Below, piece by piece: positions 1 to 8,336 of a stretch of 64,000 nucleotides of DNA. Positions within the stretch are counted from its first letter, which is position 1; every line of letters begins with the position of its first letter. Source of the DNA: Paludibacteraceae bacterium (GTDB lineage Bacteria > Bacteroidota > Bacteroidia > Bacteroidales > Paludibacteraceae); the NCBI GenBank assembly GCA_017446585.1, contig JAFSQL010000016.1, positions 1 to 64,000 of the forward strand, given 5' to 3'. The notes under the pieces are model-generated. The model had not been told where the DNA came from. It did not search any database and saw only the letters and a list, made by a program, of their open reading frames with translations. The position numbers and the translations under genes were made by a program.

Positions 1-136
1 CCCAGTTTTCGTCGCAGAAATCGTCATCGTCTCCGCATGCTATTGTCCTTGCGATACCAATGTCTAAATTTCCATTCGTATCTATGTACGGGAAGAAACC
101 AATCAGCAACAACAATAGAATTATGCTTCGTTTCAT
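1..136 (-). CDS. Secreted protein, N-terminal fragment
   Basis: Partial gene; only the first 45 or so codons lie in the window. The start codon overlaps the stop of the Sel1 gene upstream (ATGA overlap at 133-136), so it is probably translationally coupled. The N-terminus has a classic Sec signal peptide (MKRS, then a run of Ile/Leu residues), followed by a Cys and an acidic stretch (CGDDDDFCDENW). Family not recognised. The context is an operon of exported proteins. Confidence 0.6.
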   Translation of the reverse strand, partial: MKRSIILLLLLIGFFPYIDTNGNLDIGIARTIACGDDDDFCDENW

Positions 137-1557
137 TTCTTGATTACTTTCGACGTTTCGTTAAGAGTTTCTCCAGTTATGTAAACCGTATATACGCCTC
201 GAGGAATTGAAGGTACTTGTAGTGTCAGATTATTGACTCCTTCATTTAGTTCAGTTGTTTGGGAATGAAAGCGTTGTCCGTCAGTCGAATAAAGTTGAAT
301 TAACACTTGTTGGCTTTTTGAAATAGTCAGCGAGATATGAAGGTCTTTTTCAAATGGATTGGGATATATTTCTGCAAAATCACTATATTGTTTTCTGATA
401 TCATTGATGTTGTCTTTTGAACTGCGAAGTAAAACAATGGATAGTGGTGATGATGGTTCGTTTGTCTCTGGAGAATATTGTTCTATATTACCTTCTAAAA
501 CAATATAATCTTCTGATTTACGAACAGAAAAACGTCCATTCTTTATTTCCCATTCTCGTTCACTTGTTTGATCTGTATAAATCATATCAGAAAAATGCCA
601 TTCATTATTAACTAACTGTCCTCTTATTTTTAAATCAATACTGTCATCTTGTATCCATGTACCACTAATTCGATTGTCCAAAAAGTCTAATTGTAATTGT
701 AGTGATTTTTCCTTTCGGATCTGTTTTCCGGACCAATCATATTGAATGATACGACCTTCCCATACACCAGTCATTGCTTTTGATGGGTTATTTGCTATCT
801 CTGTATATGTTCCTTTCTTCTCGATTTCTAATGGAGATGACGAGCGTAAACGAACTTTTGTATAGTTGGTTATTTTATCGTGAATAATAAAATCTGTTGC
901 CATCTCAGATCCATTATGCATTGCTTTTTCTATGTATTCTTTACCTTTTTCTATATTTTTCTTAACACCATAACCACCTAAATAACAAATACCGATAAAA
1001 TACGTACAACGAATGTCTCCATAAATTTCTCCCTGAGAAAAAAACTCAAGTGCCTTTTTATAATCTTGAGAAATGCCTAACCCCTTGAAATTCATATAAC
1101 CAAGAAGATATGATGATTTTTTATATCCTAAAGCTTGGGCTTTTTGAGCATAAGTGTACGCTTGGGGGTAATCAGGTTTACCATAGGCCTCTCCTGTCTT
1201 GAACATCACAGAGAGATTATACGCAGCTTTTCCATACCCTTTTTCTATTGCTTTCTCATATAAGAATATTGCGGAATCTAAGTTTTTTTCTACACCAAGT
1301 CCTTGGCGATACATACCAGCCAAGCGATTCATTCCATGAGGATTCCCTTGTTCAACTAATTGTTCGTACATTTTAGAAGCAAATCCATAATCTAAATCGG
1401 ATTCGTCACCATCTCGTTTTTTATCTGCTTCTCTCAAGTAATCAGATGTATTTGTTAGATTTATTGAGAAGTCTGTATTATGCTCTGCTCTAGAATATGA
1501 AATACACATCAATAATATTGGTGCACATATTATATATCTTATTTTCATTTTCTTCAA
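133..1557 (-). CDS. Secreted Sel1-repeat protein with T9SS C-terminal sorting domain
   Basis: Protein of 474 aa. A signal peptide (residues 1-24) is followed by about five Sel1-like TPR repeats (residues 50-225; pattern A...LG..Y..G.GV..D...A), a middle region of mostly beta character (about 260-385), and a final 80-residue domain. That domain starts with IYPNPF and ends in a Lys-rich tail (VIKK), the signature of the type IX secretion sorting domain (type A). The protein is therefore predicted to cross the outer membrane by T9SS and be processed or anchored by a PorU-type enzyme; porU and porV are in this window. Sel1 repeats bind protein partners, but the partner is unknown. It lies 10 nt after the preceding secreted-protein gene and overlaps the next gene by 4 nt, so one operon is likely. 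Confidence 0.85.
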   Translation of the reverse strand: MKKMKIRYIICAPILLMCISYSRAEHNTDFSINLTNTSDYLREADKKRDGDESDLDYGFASKMYEQLVEQGNPHGMNRLAGMYRQGLGVEKNLDSAIFLYEKAIEKGYGKAAYNLSVMFKTGEAYGKPDYPQAYTYAQKAQALGYKKSSYLLGYMNFKGLGISQDYKKALEFFSQGEIYGDIRCTYFIGICYLGGYGVKKNIEKGKEYIEKAMHNGSEMATDFIIHDKITNYTKVRLRSSSPLEIEKKGTYTEIANNPSKAMTGVWEGRIIQYDWSGKQIRKEKSLQLQLDFLDNRISGTWIQDDSIDLKIRGQLVNNEWHFSDMIYTDQTSEREWEIKNGRFSVRKSEDYIVLEGNIEQYSPETNEPSSPLSIVLLRSSKDNINDIRKQYSDFAEIYPNPFEKDLHISLTISKSQQVLIQLYSTDGQRFHSQTTELNEGVNNLTLQVPSIPRGVYTVYITGETLNETSKVIKK

Positions 1558-1567
1558 TTATCCAGTA

Positions 1568-2203
1568 TTACCATATAATTCTTCCTTGTCCACTTTTACG
1601 ATTAATTCGCATTTTCTCATGAGCCTCAGCTTTTTTTAAATGCAGTGGTCTTTTTTTCTTTAGTTGGGCTATATTATCTTTTTGTTTTCTGTAATTATAC
1701 TTATGTTTAAAATAAACAAGTTTCTCTTTCATTAAATAGTTTTCAATGGATATTTGAGCACTGTCTAATTGTGATGATGTGTATTGTCCGCTTTCTCGTA
1801 GTTCTTCTATTTTTGCTGCTGCTTTTTCTCTAATCTCTGGTGAACTTATGACACTTATGTAGTGGTTTATTTGATATTCTGTTAGTGACTTTATGAATAT
1901 GCTATCGTATGTTTTTTTCGTTTCTCTATTAAGTACTGCTGCTTCATAAGGGTCGTTGACATTATACAATATGCTGTCCTTGCTCTGACAATATTTTTCA
2001 TATGCAGTACGAATTGCTTCTTCTTGTGTAGGACTAATTGTCATTATTTTTTTCAATTCAATTATTTTCCTATCTGACCGTCGATGGTGTAAATTTGTTT
2101 CTACGTTGTCATTTCCTAATGTTGCTGTATTTCCATTTTCTTCTGCCGTGGAAGTAAATGAAAAGCAAATAATAATCGTGAATGCTAATAAAAGCTGTTT
2201 CAT
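1568..2203 (-). CDS. Secreted helical protein of unknown function
   Basis: Protein of 211 aa with a Sec signal peptide (residues 1-20, ending near AEE). The mature part is rich in Lys, Glu and Gln and probably mostly alpha-helical, with a very basic C-terminus (KKKRPLHLKK). The segment with 'SPTQEEAIRTAYEKYC' and 'LTEYQINHYISV' resembles the helical Spy/LTXXQ-like periplasmic proteins in style, but I cannot assign it to that family. It lies 27 nt downstream of ldhA and 10 nt upstream of the Sel1/T9SS gene on the same strand. Confidence 0.6.
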   Translation of the reverse strand: MKQLLLAFTIIICFSFTSTAEENGNTATLGNDNVETNLHHRRSDRKIIELKKIMTISPTQEEAIRTAYEKYCQSKDSILYNVNDPYEAAVLNRETKKTYDSIFIKSLTEYQINHYISVISSPEIREKAAAKIEELRESGQYTSSQLDSAQISIENYLMKEKLVYFKHKYNYRKQKDNIAQLKKKRPLHLKKAEAHEKMRINRKSGQGRIIW

Positions 2204-2230
2204 TTTTATTACGTGTTATAATTGTTATTC

Positions 2231-3214
2231 TCAATTTATTTCATTCCCGCTCTCTTTCCCGTCTTCAAACGCGCAAAGATTTGCCATCGTCACCAAGGCT
2301 ATTTCGGTCAACGCTTCTTTGGTGAAGAATCCTTGGTGTGCGGTCATGATGACGTTTGGAAAGGACATCAGTCGCGCTATCGTGTCGTCCTCGATGATTT
2401 CTTCGCTCAAGTCCTGATAGAACAAGTGTTCCTCCTGTTCATATACGTCTATGCCCAAATATCCGATTTTTTGTGTTTTCAGTCCTTTGATAGTCGCTTT
2501 CGTGTCCAACAGTCCTCCGCGCGAAGTGTTGATGAGCATCACGTTGTCTTTCATCTTGGCGATGCTATCGCTATTGATGAGGTGATGATTCTCTTTCGTC
2601 AACGGACAATGCAGCGATATGATATCGCTTTCGCTCAGCAAGGTCTCCATGTCCGTATATTCCACGCCCATCTCCCGAACAAGGTCCGTAGGGTAGGGGT
2701 CGTATGCCACGATGCGTGTTCCGAATCCTTTCATGATTCTTATGAAGGCTTGTCCGATATGTCCCGTCCCGATCACGCCTATCGTCTTCCCGTGGATGTT
2801 GAATCCCGTCAATCGTTCCAGACTGTAATTGTTTTCTTTGATGCGCAGATAAGCTTTGTGCGTTTTCCGGTTCAGGGTCATGATCAATGCCACGGCGTGT
2901 TCCGCCACGGCTTCCGGACTGTAAGCGGGAACACGTGCCACCTTGATGCCGGCTTCCTTTGCCGCTTGCAAATCTACGTTGTTAAAGCCAGCACAGCGCA
3001 ATGTGATGAACCGAATGCCATTTTGTTTTAACTTGCCAATGATGTCAGCGTCGCAGCGGTCGTTCACGAAGATGCACACCGCGTCAAATCCCTGTGTCAG
3101 ATTCACTGTGTCCGCGTTTAGTTGTGCCTCATAATAGACCAAATTCTGGTCGCCCTTGACGTTATTTAAGAACTCCTTGTCATAACTCTTTGTCGAAAAG
3201 ACCGCTACTTTCAT
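2231..3214 (-). CDS. ldhA: D-lactate dehydrogenase (D-2-hydroxyacid dehydrogenase)
   Basis: Protein of 327 aa, NAD-dependent reduction of pyruvate to D-lactate in the cytoplasm. The Rossmann motif GTGHIG lies at 149-154, the catalytic Arg is in NTSRGG, and the catalytic His is in the conserved C-terminal 'MTAHQGF'. I chose the start at 3214 because a strong GGAGG lies 5 nt upstream and the family N-terminus begins MKVAVFSTK; an in-frame ATG 33 nt further upstream is less likely. A -7 box TATATTTG (3254-3247, minus strand) lies upstream. Its promoter overlaps that of the divergent rnz gene. The fermentative role fits an anaerobe. Confidence 0.92.
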   Translation of the reverse strand: MKVAVFSTKSYDKEFLNNVKGDQNLVYYEAQLNADTVNLTQGFDAVCIFVNDRCDADIIGKLKQNGIRFITLRCAGFNNVDLQAAKEAGIKVARVPAYSPEAVAEHAVALIMTLNRKTHKAYLRIKENNYSLERLTGFNIHGKTIGVIGTGHIGQAFIRIMKGFGTRIVAYDPYPTDLVREMGVEYTDMETLLSESDIISLHCPLTKENHHLINSDSIAKMKDNVMLINTSRGGLLDTKATIKGLKTQKIGYLGIDVYEQEEHLFYQDLSEEIIEDDTIARLMSFPNVIMTAHQGFFTKEALTEIALVTMANLCAFEDGKESGNEIN

Positions 3215-3232
3215 TTTTACCTCCGTTTTTGT

Positions 3233-3254
3233 TATCTTTGTTTCCACAAATATA
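3233..3254. promoter_or_regulatory. Overlapping divergent -7 boxes for rnz and ldhA
   Basis: The plus strand reads TATCTTTG at 3233-3240 (towards rnz) and the minus strand reads TATATTTG at 3254-3247 (towards ldhA). Both match the Bacteroidota sigma-factor -7 consensus TAnnTTTG. The boxes are 6 bp apart, so polymerase bound for one gene should block the other. Confidence 0.6.
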
Positions 3255-3297
3255 AGTGATTTATACGCTTCTGCGTGTTTCTTTCTTCTCTCTGTCC

Positions 3298-4212
3298 ATG
3301 CGTCTCACCATTCTTGGCTCGGCAAGTGCCAAACCCACCATTCAACGATTCAATGCGGCGCAAGTCCTTGACGTGAACGGAAGACCGTTCCTCATCGACT
3401 GTGGCGAGGGAACGCAGATTCGCCTCAAGATGGCGGATGTTCATCCCATGCGCATCCAGCACATCTTCATTTCCCATTTGCATGGCGACCACATGTTCGG
3501 GCTTGTGCCTTTCCTCTCCACTTTGTCGTTGCACAATCTCCTTTCGCCCATCCACATCTATGCGCATCCGGACCTTGAGAAACTCGCTCGCCCATGGTTG
3601 GACTATTTCTGCCGTGACCTCACGTTCCCCATACACTTCCATCCCGTCAATCCGCGCGCTTGTCAAGTCATCTATCAAGACAAGTCGCTCACGGTCACTT
3701 CGCTCCCGCTCAAGCACACGGTTCCTACTTGCGGCTTCCTCTTTTCGTCCGAAGACCCGTACTACCATCTCATTCCCCATTGTGTCGAGGACTACCGCAT
3801 TCCCATTGCGGCAATGAATGTGCTGAAGAGCGGAGCCGACTACGTTTGCGCTGACGGGCGTGTCATCCCTTTCCGTGAGGTCACCACGCCTCCGCGACCG
3901 CCCAAGCGTTACGCCTATGTCAGCGACACGGCTTATAAGCCGTCGCTCATCGAGTCCCTCCAAGGCGTTGACCTTCTCTATCATGAGGCGACCTACAACA
4001 CCGCCCTCGAAGACAAGGCGCGACAGCGTGGACACAGTTCCGCTCGTCAGGCGGCTCTCATTGCGCGCGATGCCAAGGTCAAGCGTCTCGTCCTCGGTCA
4101 TTTCTCCTCTCGCATCTCCACTGCCGACCAACAGCAGTCTCTTCTTGACGAGGCGAGGGAAGTGTTTCCTGACACCTCCCTCGCTCATGATCTTTCGGTT
4201 TTTGAATTTTGA
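3298..4212 (+). CDS. rnz: Ribonuclease Z (tRNA 3'-endonuclease)
   Basis: Protein of 304 aa of the metallo-beta-lactamase superfamily that trims 3' trailers of tRNA precursors. The Zn-binding motif HLHGDH lies at 60-65, after the GEGTQIRL signature; further ligands are in 'LKHTVPTCGF', 'YVSDTAY' and 'LGHFSSR'. The start at 3298 begins MRLTILGSASA, the family N-terminus; an in-frame GTG at 3256 would add 14 atypical residues. tRNAs in this window do not encode CCA, so this enzyme would be needed for their maturation. A terminator-like hairpin follows at 4211. Confidence 0.93.
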   Translation: MRLTILGSASAKPTIQRFNAAQVLDVNGRPFLIDCGEGTQIRLKMADVHPMRIQHIFISHLHGDHMFGLVPFLSTLSLHNLLSPIHIYAHPDLEKLARPWLDYFCRDLTFPIHFHPVNPRACQVIYQDKSLTVTSLPLKHTVPTCGFLFSSEDPYYHLIPHCVEDYRIPIAAMNVLKSGADYVCADGRVIPFREVTTPPRPPKRYAYVSDTAYKPSLIESLQGVDLLYHEATYNTALEDKARQRGHSSARQAALIARDAKVKRLVLGHFSSRISTADQQQSLLDEAREVFPDTSLAHDLSVFEF

Positions 4213-4246
4213 ACGCTAATCGTTATTCTTGTTGCGTTCTTTTTTC
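4211..4246 (+). terminator. Intrinsic terminator after rnz
   Basis: Stem GAACGC (4211-4216) pairs with GCGTTC (4234-4239), extended by AA/TT next to a bulge, followed directly by seven T residues. It starts at the rnz stop codon. Confidence 0.55.
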
Positions 4247-4250
4247 TTCT

Positions 4251-4592
4251 TCATGCCACTACGGTCATGTGACTGTCACGCAGTTTCAACTTCGATAAGT
4301 ATCGTTGACATTGTTGTCGTTTGTCATATCCTAACAGCGAACCTAAGATGAAATCCTCCTCCGCCGTGAACTCGTTCAAGGGTTTTACCGCCAACCTGCG
4401 CATCACGTCAACGCATTCTTCCGCTCCGAAAAAGACGTTGATATTCCTTTTGTTGATTTGAATGAAGTAGGGGATGTGATTGGCGCGCAGTTTCTTCTCT
4501 GCCGTCTCCCTGTCCGTGATTTTCATCGTGTGCAGTACCAAGTACCGCAACCCTTTCTTGTATTCGTAAATATGGTGTGACAATACCTCCAT
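4251..4592 (-). CDS. DUF2023 family protein
   Basis: Small cytoplasmic protein of 113 aa (MEVLSHHIYEYKKGLRYLVL...). The sequence resembles the DUF2023 family of short mixed alpha/beta proteins; function unknown. The internal part reads 'IPYFIQINKRNINVFFGAEECV' in style, with a putative alpha/beta core, followed by a helical tail. I chose the start at 4592 because the family N-terminus begins there; the frame stays open upstream to 4715, but this stretch is the structured leader. The gene has its own promoter (TATCTTTG at 4727-4720) and a leader of about 120 nt with a terminator-like hairpin, which suggests control by attenuation. Confidence 0.7.
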   Translation of the reverse strand: MEVLSHHIYEYKKGLRYLVLHTMKITDRETAEKKLRANHIPYFIQINKRNINVFFGAEECVDVMRRLAVKPLNEFTAEEDFILGSLLGYDKRQQCQRYLSKLKLRDSHMTVVA

Positions 4593-4617
4593 TTTTTTTC
4601 TGCCTTTTTTATATAAA

Positions 4618-4653
4618 GAAAGCCCGACCTTACAAGTGAGGTTTCGGGCTTTC
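4618..4653 (-). promoter_or_regulatory. Terminator-like hairpin in the leader of the DUF2023 gene
   Basis: A perfect 10-bp inverted repeat (4618-4627 with 4644-4653) is extended by 3 bp (4628-4630 with 4639-4641), with an 8-nt loop. In the RNA (minus strand) it is followed by UUUAUAU. The upstream leader segment 4698-4692 (RNA GGCUUUC) can pair with the first arm of the stem (RNA GAAAGCC, 4653-4647), which would prevent the hairpin. The -7 box TATCTTTG lies at 4727-4720. Confidence 0.5.
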
Positions 4654-4813
4654 CTTATAGAATAAAACCAATCAACTTCTAAACTTTTAGTGAAAGCCTT
4701 TTTGTCTTCTTTCACGATGCAAAGATAGATTGGTTATGTGCGCTCTACAATCCTAAAAAATGGGGATATTTAAGCAAGTCTCTAATCAATAATGACGATT
4801 CAACTCCTAATTC

Positions 4814-6100
4814 TTAGAAGCTGTACTTCACCATTCCCAACACGTGGTGGTTCACCACGTTGTGGCAGTCGGTCACGGTGGCGTCGCTCTTCACCGTTCC
4901 ATACGCCGCCACGTTGTATTCGTACTCCAATCCCAACGTGAAATGGGCTATGTTATAGGTGATGTTAGGAGCGATACGATACATCTGATCCATGTTTGTC
5001 AAACCACCGCGCATATACAAGGTGTACGAAGGTGTGCCACTCGTGCTGAAGTCATGCAGGTGTCCGTCTATGCCAAGGTTCTTGTGATAACCGAGAAACA
5101 AGTTCACCTTCACTTTCTTGCCATAGGCAAAGTTGATGAACGAAGAAGAGCAATGCAGCGGTTTGTACTCGCGCGAACCGTTGTCTTTCACCTTCGTCAC
5201 GCCATATCCGCTTATCAGACTGAGTTGGGCGGCATTCGAACCGAGAAAACTCTTTATCTCCATGCTGAACTTCCCTTTCTTGTAGGCAACGTAGGCGAAT
5301 GGGGTGAAACTGCTCACGTGTTCGTTCACCTTCCTGGTGATGGTGTCCGTCACTCCGCCGTGCGTATATTCCCATTCCCCATGTTGTCGTGGCTCGATAT
5401 AAAGGAAGTCCACGCCCGTTCCTATGCTGAATCCGTTGCGCTCGTAGTCAATGCCAAGGAAGAACTCTGGTATCATGCCCGAACGTTGGTATGTGTACGA
5501 TTCTCCCTCTGGACCTGGCGACTTATACTGCAACTGCCACAGCGACGCGGCGGTCACTGACCAATATCGATTCTTCCCGAAACGGTAGTTGTACTGTATC
5601 TGTGCCTGCCTGCCTCCGCATGAGAATGGCGAACCCATGGCGAACGCTATCACTTCCGGTTCTCCTCTCGGGCACATTGGGTGCCACGTCTGTCCCACCA
5701 ACAGTGATTGCCTGTCCCACTTCGTGCGGAAATAGGCGTGTCTGAGCCTTAGCATATAAGTGGTGGTGCTGAATCCCGCAAAGTCACATTCTATCCTTCC
5801 GTCACTCTTGCCGCCCAAGATGTCAGGTCCGTTAATCTCCACGCCCAATCGGGTCGTGATGGCGAGCATACGGCTATGTGGCTCAGCGTTCAAGTCCTCG
5901 CCCAACTCGTTCAACTTCCGGTCCAATGGAGCCACGTCATACATATCTCCCAACACGCTGAATGTTTCGCGACTGTCGGTGTAGAAGTAGTTTCTTACGA
6001 ATCCATATACTCTGTATCGTTGTTCCGATTCCTCTTCAGCCGCCAATGATGCGGTGGCAAGGCTCAACAACGACAACAACAAGACGATTTTCTCTTTCAT
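4814..6100 (-). CDS. Outer-membrane beta-barrel porin, DcaP-like
   Basis: Protein of 428 aa with a signal peptide (1-20, ending SLAAEEE) and many amphipathic beta strands, closing with the outer-membrane signature 'MVKYSF' (terminal Phe). The region 'GQTWHPMCPRGEPEVIAFAMGSPF' in style matches DcaP-like trimeric porins of Bacteroidota. It starts 6 nt after the anion symporter gene stops, so the two are co-transcribed. The pair probably brings a small organic or inorganic anion first across the outer membrane and then the inner membrane. Substrate not readable from the sequence. Confidence 0.8.
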   Translation of the reverse strand: MKEKIVLLLSLLSLATASLAAEEESEQRYRVYGFVRNYFYTDSRETFSVLGDMYDVAPLDRKLNELGEDLNAEPHSRMLAITTRLGVEINGPDILGGKSDGRIECDFAGFSTTTYMLRLRHAYFRTKWDRQSLLVGQTWHPMCPRGEPEVIAFAMGSPFSCGGRQAQIQYNYRFGKNRYWSVTAASLWQLQYKSPGPEGESYTYQRSGMIPEFFLGIDYERNGFSIGTGVDFLYIEPRQHGEWEYTHGGVTDTITRKVNEHVSSFTPFAYVAYKKGKFSMEIKSFLGSNAAQLSLISGYGVTKVKDNGSREYKPLHCSSSFINFAYGKKVKVNLFLGYHKNLGIDGHLHDFSTSGTPSYTLYMRGGLTNMDQMYRIAPNITYNIAHFTLGLEYEYNVAAYGTVKSDATVTDCHNVVNHHVLGMVKYSF

Positions 6101-6106
6101 TTTTTT

Positions 6107-7534
6107 CTAAAGGATGTATTTCCCTACGGTCATCAACAAGGCGTAACCCAATGCCAAGCCTACTACTCCCACGGTGATGCCTACTTTCGCCATGTCTTTC
6201 TGGTTCACGATGCCTGTTGAGTAAGCGATAGCGTTCGGTGGGGTAGAGATAGGGAGCGACATTGCCAAAGACGCGCTCAAGGCGATACCAGACAGCAATA
6301 CCACGATACCGCCAAACGGTGTCAACGTCTCGCCCATTCCTTTGCCGATGGCTGCCAAGATAGGGATCAGCAAGGCTGCCGTGGCTGAATTACTGATGAA
6401 GGTGGACATGAGCAAGCATATCACGCCCGCTCCTATGATAGTTACGACTGGATTCCAGTCGCCAAACGGTATCGAGTCTATCATTTGTTTTGCCAATCCC
6501 GTGTCTTCAAGACCGACACCAAGGGCGAAGCCTCCTGCAACCAACCACAACACGCTCCACGGAATCTCTTTCAAATCATCTCGGTTGATAATGCCCGTGG
6601 CGCAGAACACCGCTACTGGTATCAATGCGACGGCGTTGGCGTTGATGCCCGTCACCTTGTCCAACATCCACAACAACACGGTCACGCCAAAGGTCACGTA
6701 GGTTACGACAGCGTGCCAATCCTTACGGAACTTGCCGTCAATGTGAATAATTATGTTTTTCTCTTCAAATGGGAACAACCTGCGCAACAATAACCACGTG
6801 AACAAAAGCAGGACAATGACAAACGGTATCATCAAGGCAGACCATTGTCCGAACCCGATGCCCAAATTCAGTCCTTCGGGGTCGTTCAAGTATTTCAAGG
6901 CGATGGCGTTAGGAGGCGTTCCGACAGGCGTTCCTATGCCACCAACGTTGGCCGCGATTGGTATGGACATCGCCAAGGCTATCTTGCCTTTGCCTCGACA
7001 GGTTTGCGTCGCTTTGATAATCGGTGCCAAAATGGTAATCATCATTGCCGCTGTCGCCGTGTTGCTCATGAACATTGAGAACACCGCCGTTATCAACAGG
7101 AATCCCAAAAGCACCATCTGGCTTTTAGTTCCGAACGGTTTCAAAAGCACACGGGCGAGGTTATTGTCCAATTGGCATTTCTGTGCTGCTATCGCCAAGA
7201 CGAATCCGCCCAAGAAGAGCATGATAGTCGGATCGGCAAAGGTTGACATGATGTGCTTGTAACTGATCAACTCCTCCGCGGGTATTCCATATCGGAACGG
7301 GGCGAATGCCGAATTACTGATTGACAGCAGCATCAGCACGATGACCATCACTGACGTGGCCCAAATAGGAATGGCTTCCGATACCCATAAAAACGCTCCT
7401 AAAACGAATATGGCTATCACCCTTTGGTGAATCACCGTCAAACCGTCTATATGATAAAATTCGCTCGGTAAGAAAAGCGCAATCAGTGCTGCCACTATGG
7501 CTACGACCAATCCCGTGGTCTTTCGGATGCTCAT
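6107..7534 (-). CDS. DASS/SLC13-family sodium:anion symporter
   Basis: Inner-membrane transporter of 475 aa with about 11-13 hydrophobic segments. Both inverted-repeat SNT signatures of the divalent anion:Na+ symporter family are present: MSNTATAAMM in the first half and ISNSATAALL in the second, with the partner loops 'VGTPPNAIA' and 'STPPNAIAY'. Homologues carry succinate, fumarate, malate, citrate or sulfate with sodium. A -7 box TAAATTTG (7584-7577) lies about 43 nt upstream. The porin gene follows at once, which supports a two-membrane uptake route. Confidence 0.92.
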   Translation of the reverse strand: MSIRKTTGLVVAIVAALIALFLPSEFYHIDGLTVIHQRVIAIFVLGAFLWVSEAIPIWATSVMVIVLMLLSISNSAFAPFRYGIPAEELISYKHIMSTFADPTIMLFLGGFVLAIAAQKCQLDNNLARVLLKPFGTKSQMVLLGFLLITAVFSMFMSNTATAAMMITILAPIIKATQTCRGKGKIALAMSIPIAANVGGIGTPVGTPPNAIALKYLNDPEGLNLGIGFGQWSALMIPFVIVLLLFTWLLLRRLFPFEEKNIIIHIDGKFRKDWHAVVTYVTFGVTVLLWMLDKVTGINANAVALIPVAVFCATGIINRDDLKEIPWSVLWLVAGGFALGVGLEDTGLAKQMIDSIPFGDWNPVVTIIGAGVICLLMSTFISNSATAALLIPILAAIGKGMGETLTPFGGIVVLLSGIALSASLAMSLPISTPPNAIAYSTGIVNQKDMAKVGITVGVVGLALGYALLMTVGKYIL

Positions 7535-7576
7535 GTCTGTCTATTCTTCGTGTGTTCTGTAAACAAAAAAACGTCG

Positions 7577-7584
7577 CAAATTTA
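7577..7584 (-). promoter_or_regulatory. -7 promoter box for the symporter/porin operon
   Basis: TAAATTTG on the minus strand matches TAnnTTTG. The predicted start of transcription is about 35-40 nt upstream of the symporter ATG at 7534. Confidence 0.5.
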
Positions 7585-7736
7585 ATCAAATTCCAACGCT
7601 GCGTACCACGTTAACGCTTAATTGTTTCACAATTTTCAATAATTCATTTTAACGTGCGCAAGTCTCTGTCCGTCATGTCCGTTTTCCTCGCTTTCCTCTC
7701 CGTGTCTCGGCAAGGGAACAAAGGACGTTTTGGGGG

Positions 7737-8336
7737 TTATAAGGTCAGAAAATTGCGCAATATCTTTTCTCCCACTTCGCCCGATTTCTCTGGGTGAAAC
7801 TGTGTGGCGAAATAGTTGTCTTTGCGTAGCGCGCTGCTGTAACTTACGCCGTATGCCGTTTGTGCTATGGTCTCGGCGCAATTCTCAGCGTAATAGCCGT
7901 GTACGAAATAGACGTAACTGTTCTCGTTCACGTCCTTGAACAAATCGCCTTTCAGGTGGTGTATGTCGTTCCAACCTATTTGTGGCACTTTCAAGCGTTC
8001 GGCGGTCACTTCGTCCTTCTCGTTGAATCGTTTCACCTGCGTGTCAAAGATGCCCAAGCAGTCCACGTCGCCTTCTTCGCTGTGCTTGCACATCAATTGT
8101 AATCCCAAGCAGATGCCCAAGAAGGGTTGGGTCAGTCCTTTCAACACGTTGTCCAATCCTCGCTCCCTCAAGTATGCCATGGCGGTCTTGGCTTCACCCA
8201 CGCCGGGGAATATGACTTTATCTGCCTCTTTCAGCAGTTTGGCGTCATCTGTCACGATACTTTCTGTCCCGATTCGCTGCAACGCTGTCTGTACCGAGCG
8301 AATGTTGCCGGCGTTATATTTCACGATGGCTATCAT
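7737..8336 (-). CDS. hisH: Imidazole glycerol phosphate synthase, glutaminase subunit HisH
   Basis: Protein of 199 aa, class I glutamine amidotransferase. The nucleophile is Cys76 in GICLG; the His/Glu of the triad are in 'FHPEKSG' near the C-terminus. It supplies ammonia to HisF for histidine and AICAR formation. HisF is encoded about 39 kb away (46792), not next door. The start codon overlaps the stop of the acyltransferase-like gene (ATGA, 8333-8336), so hisH is translationally coupled to a gene outside the pathway. Confidence 0.95.
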   Translation of the reverse strand: MIAIVKYNAGNIRSVQTALQRIGTESIVTDDAKLLKEADKVIFPGVGEAKTAMAYLRERGLDNVLKGLTQPFLGICLGLQLMCKHSEEGDVDCLGIFDTQVKRFNEKDEVTAERLKVPQIGWNDIHHLKGDLFKDVNENSYVYFVHGYYAENCAETIAQTAYGVSYSSALRKDNYFATQFHPEKSGEVGEKILRNFLTL

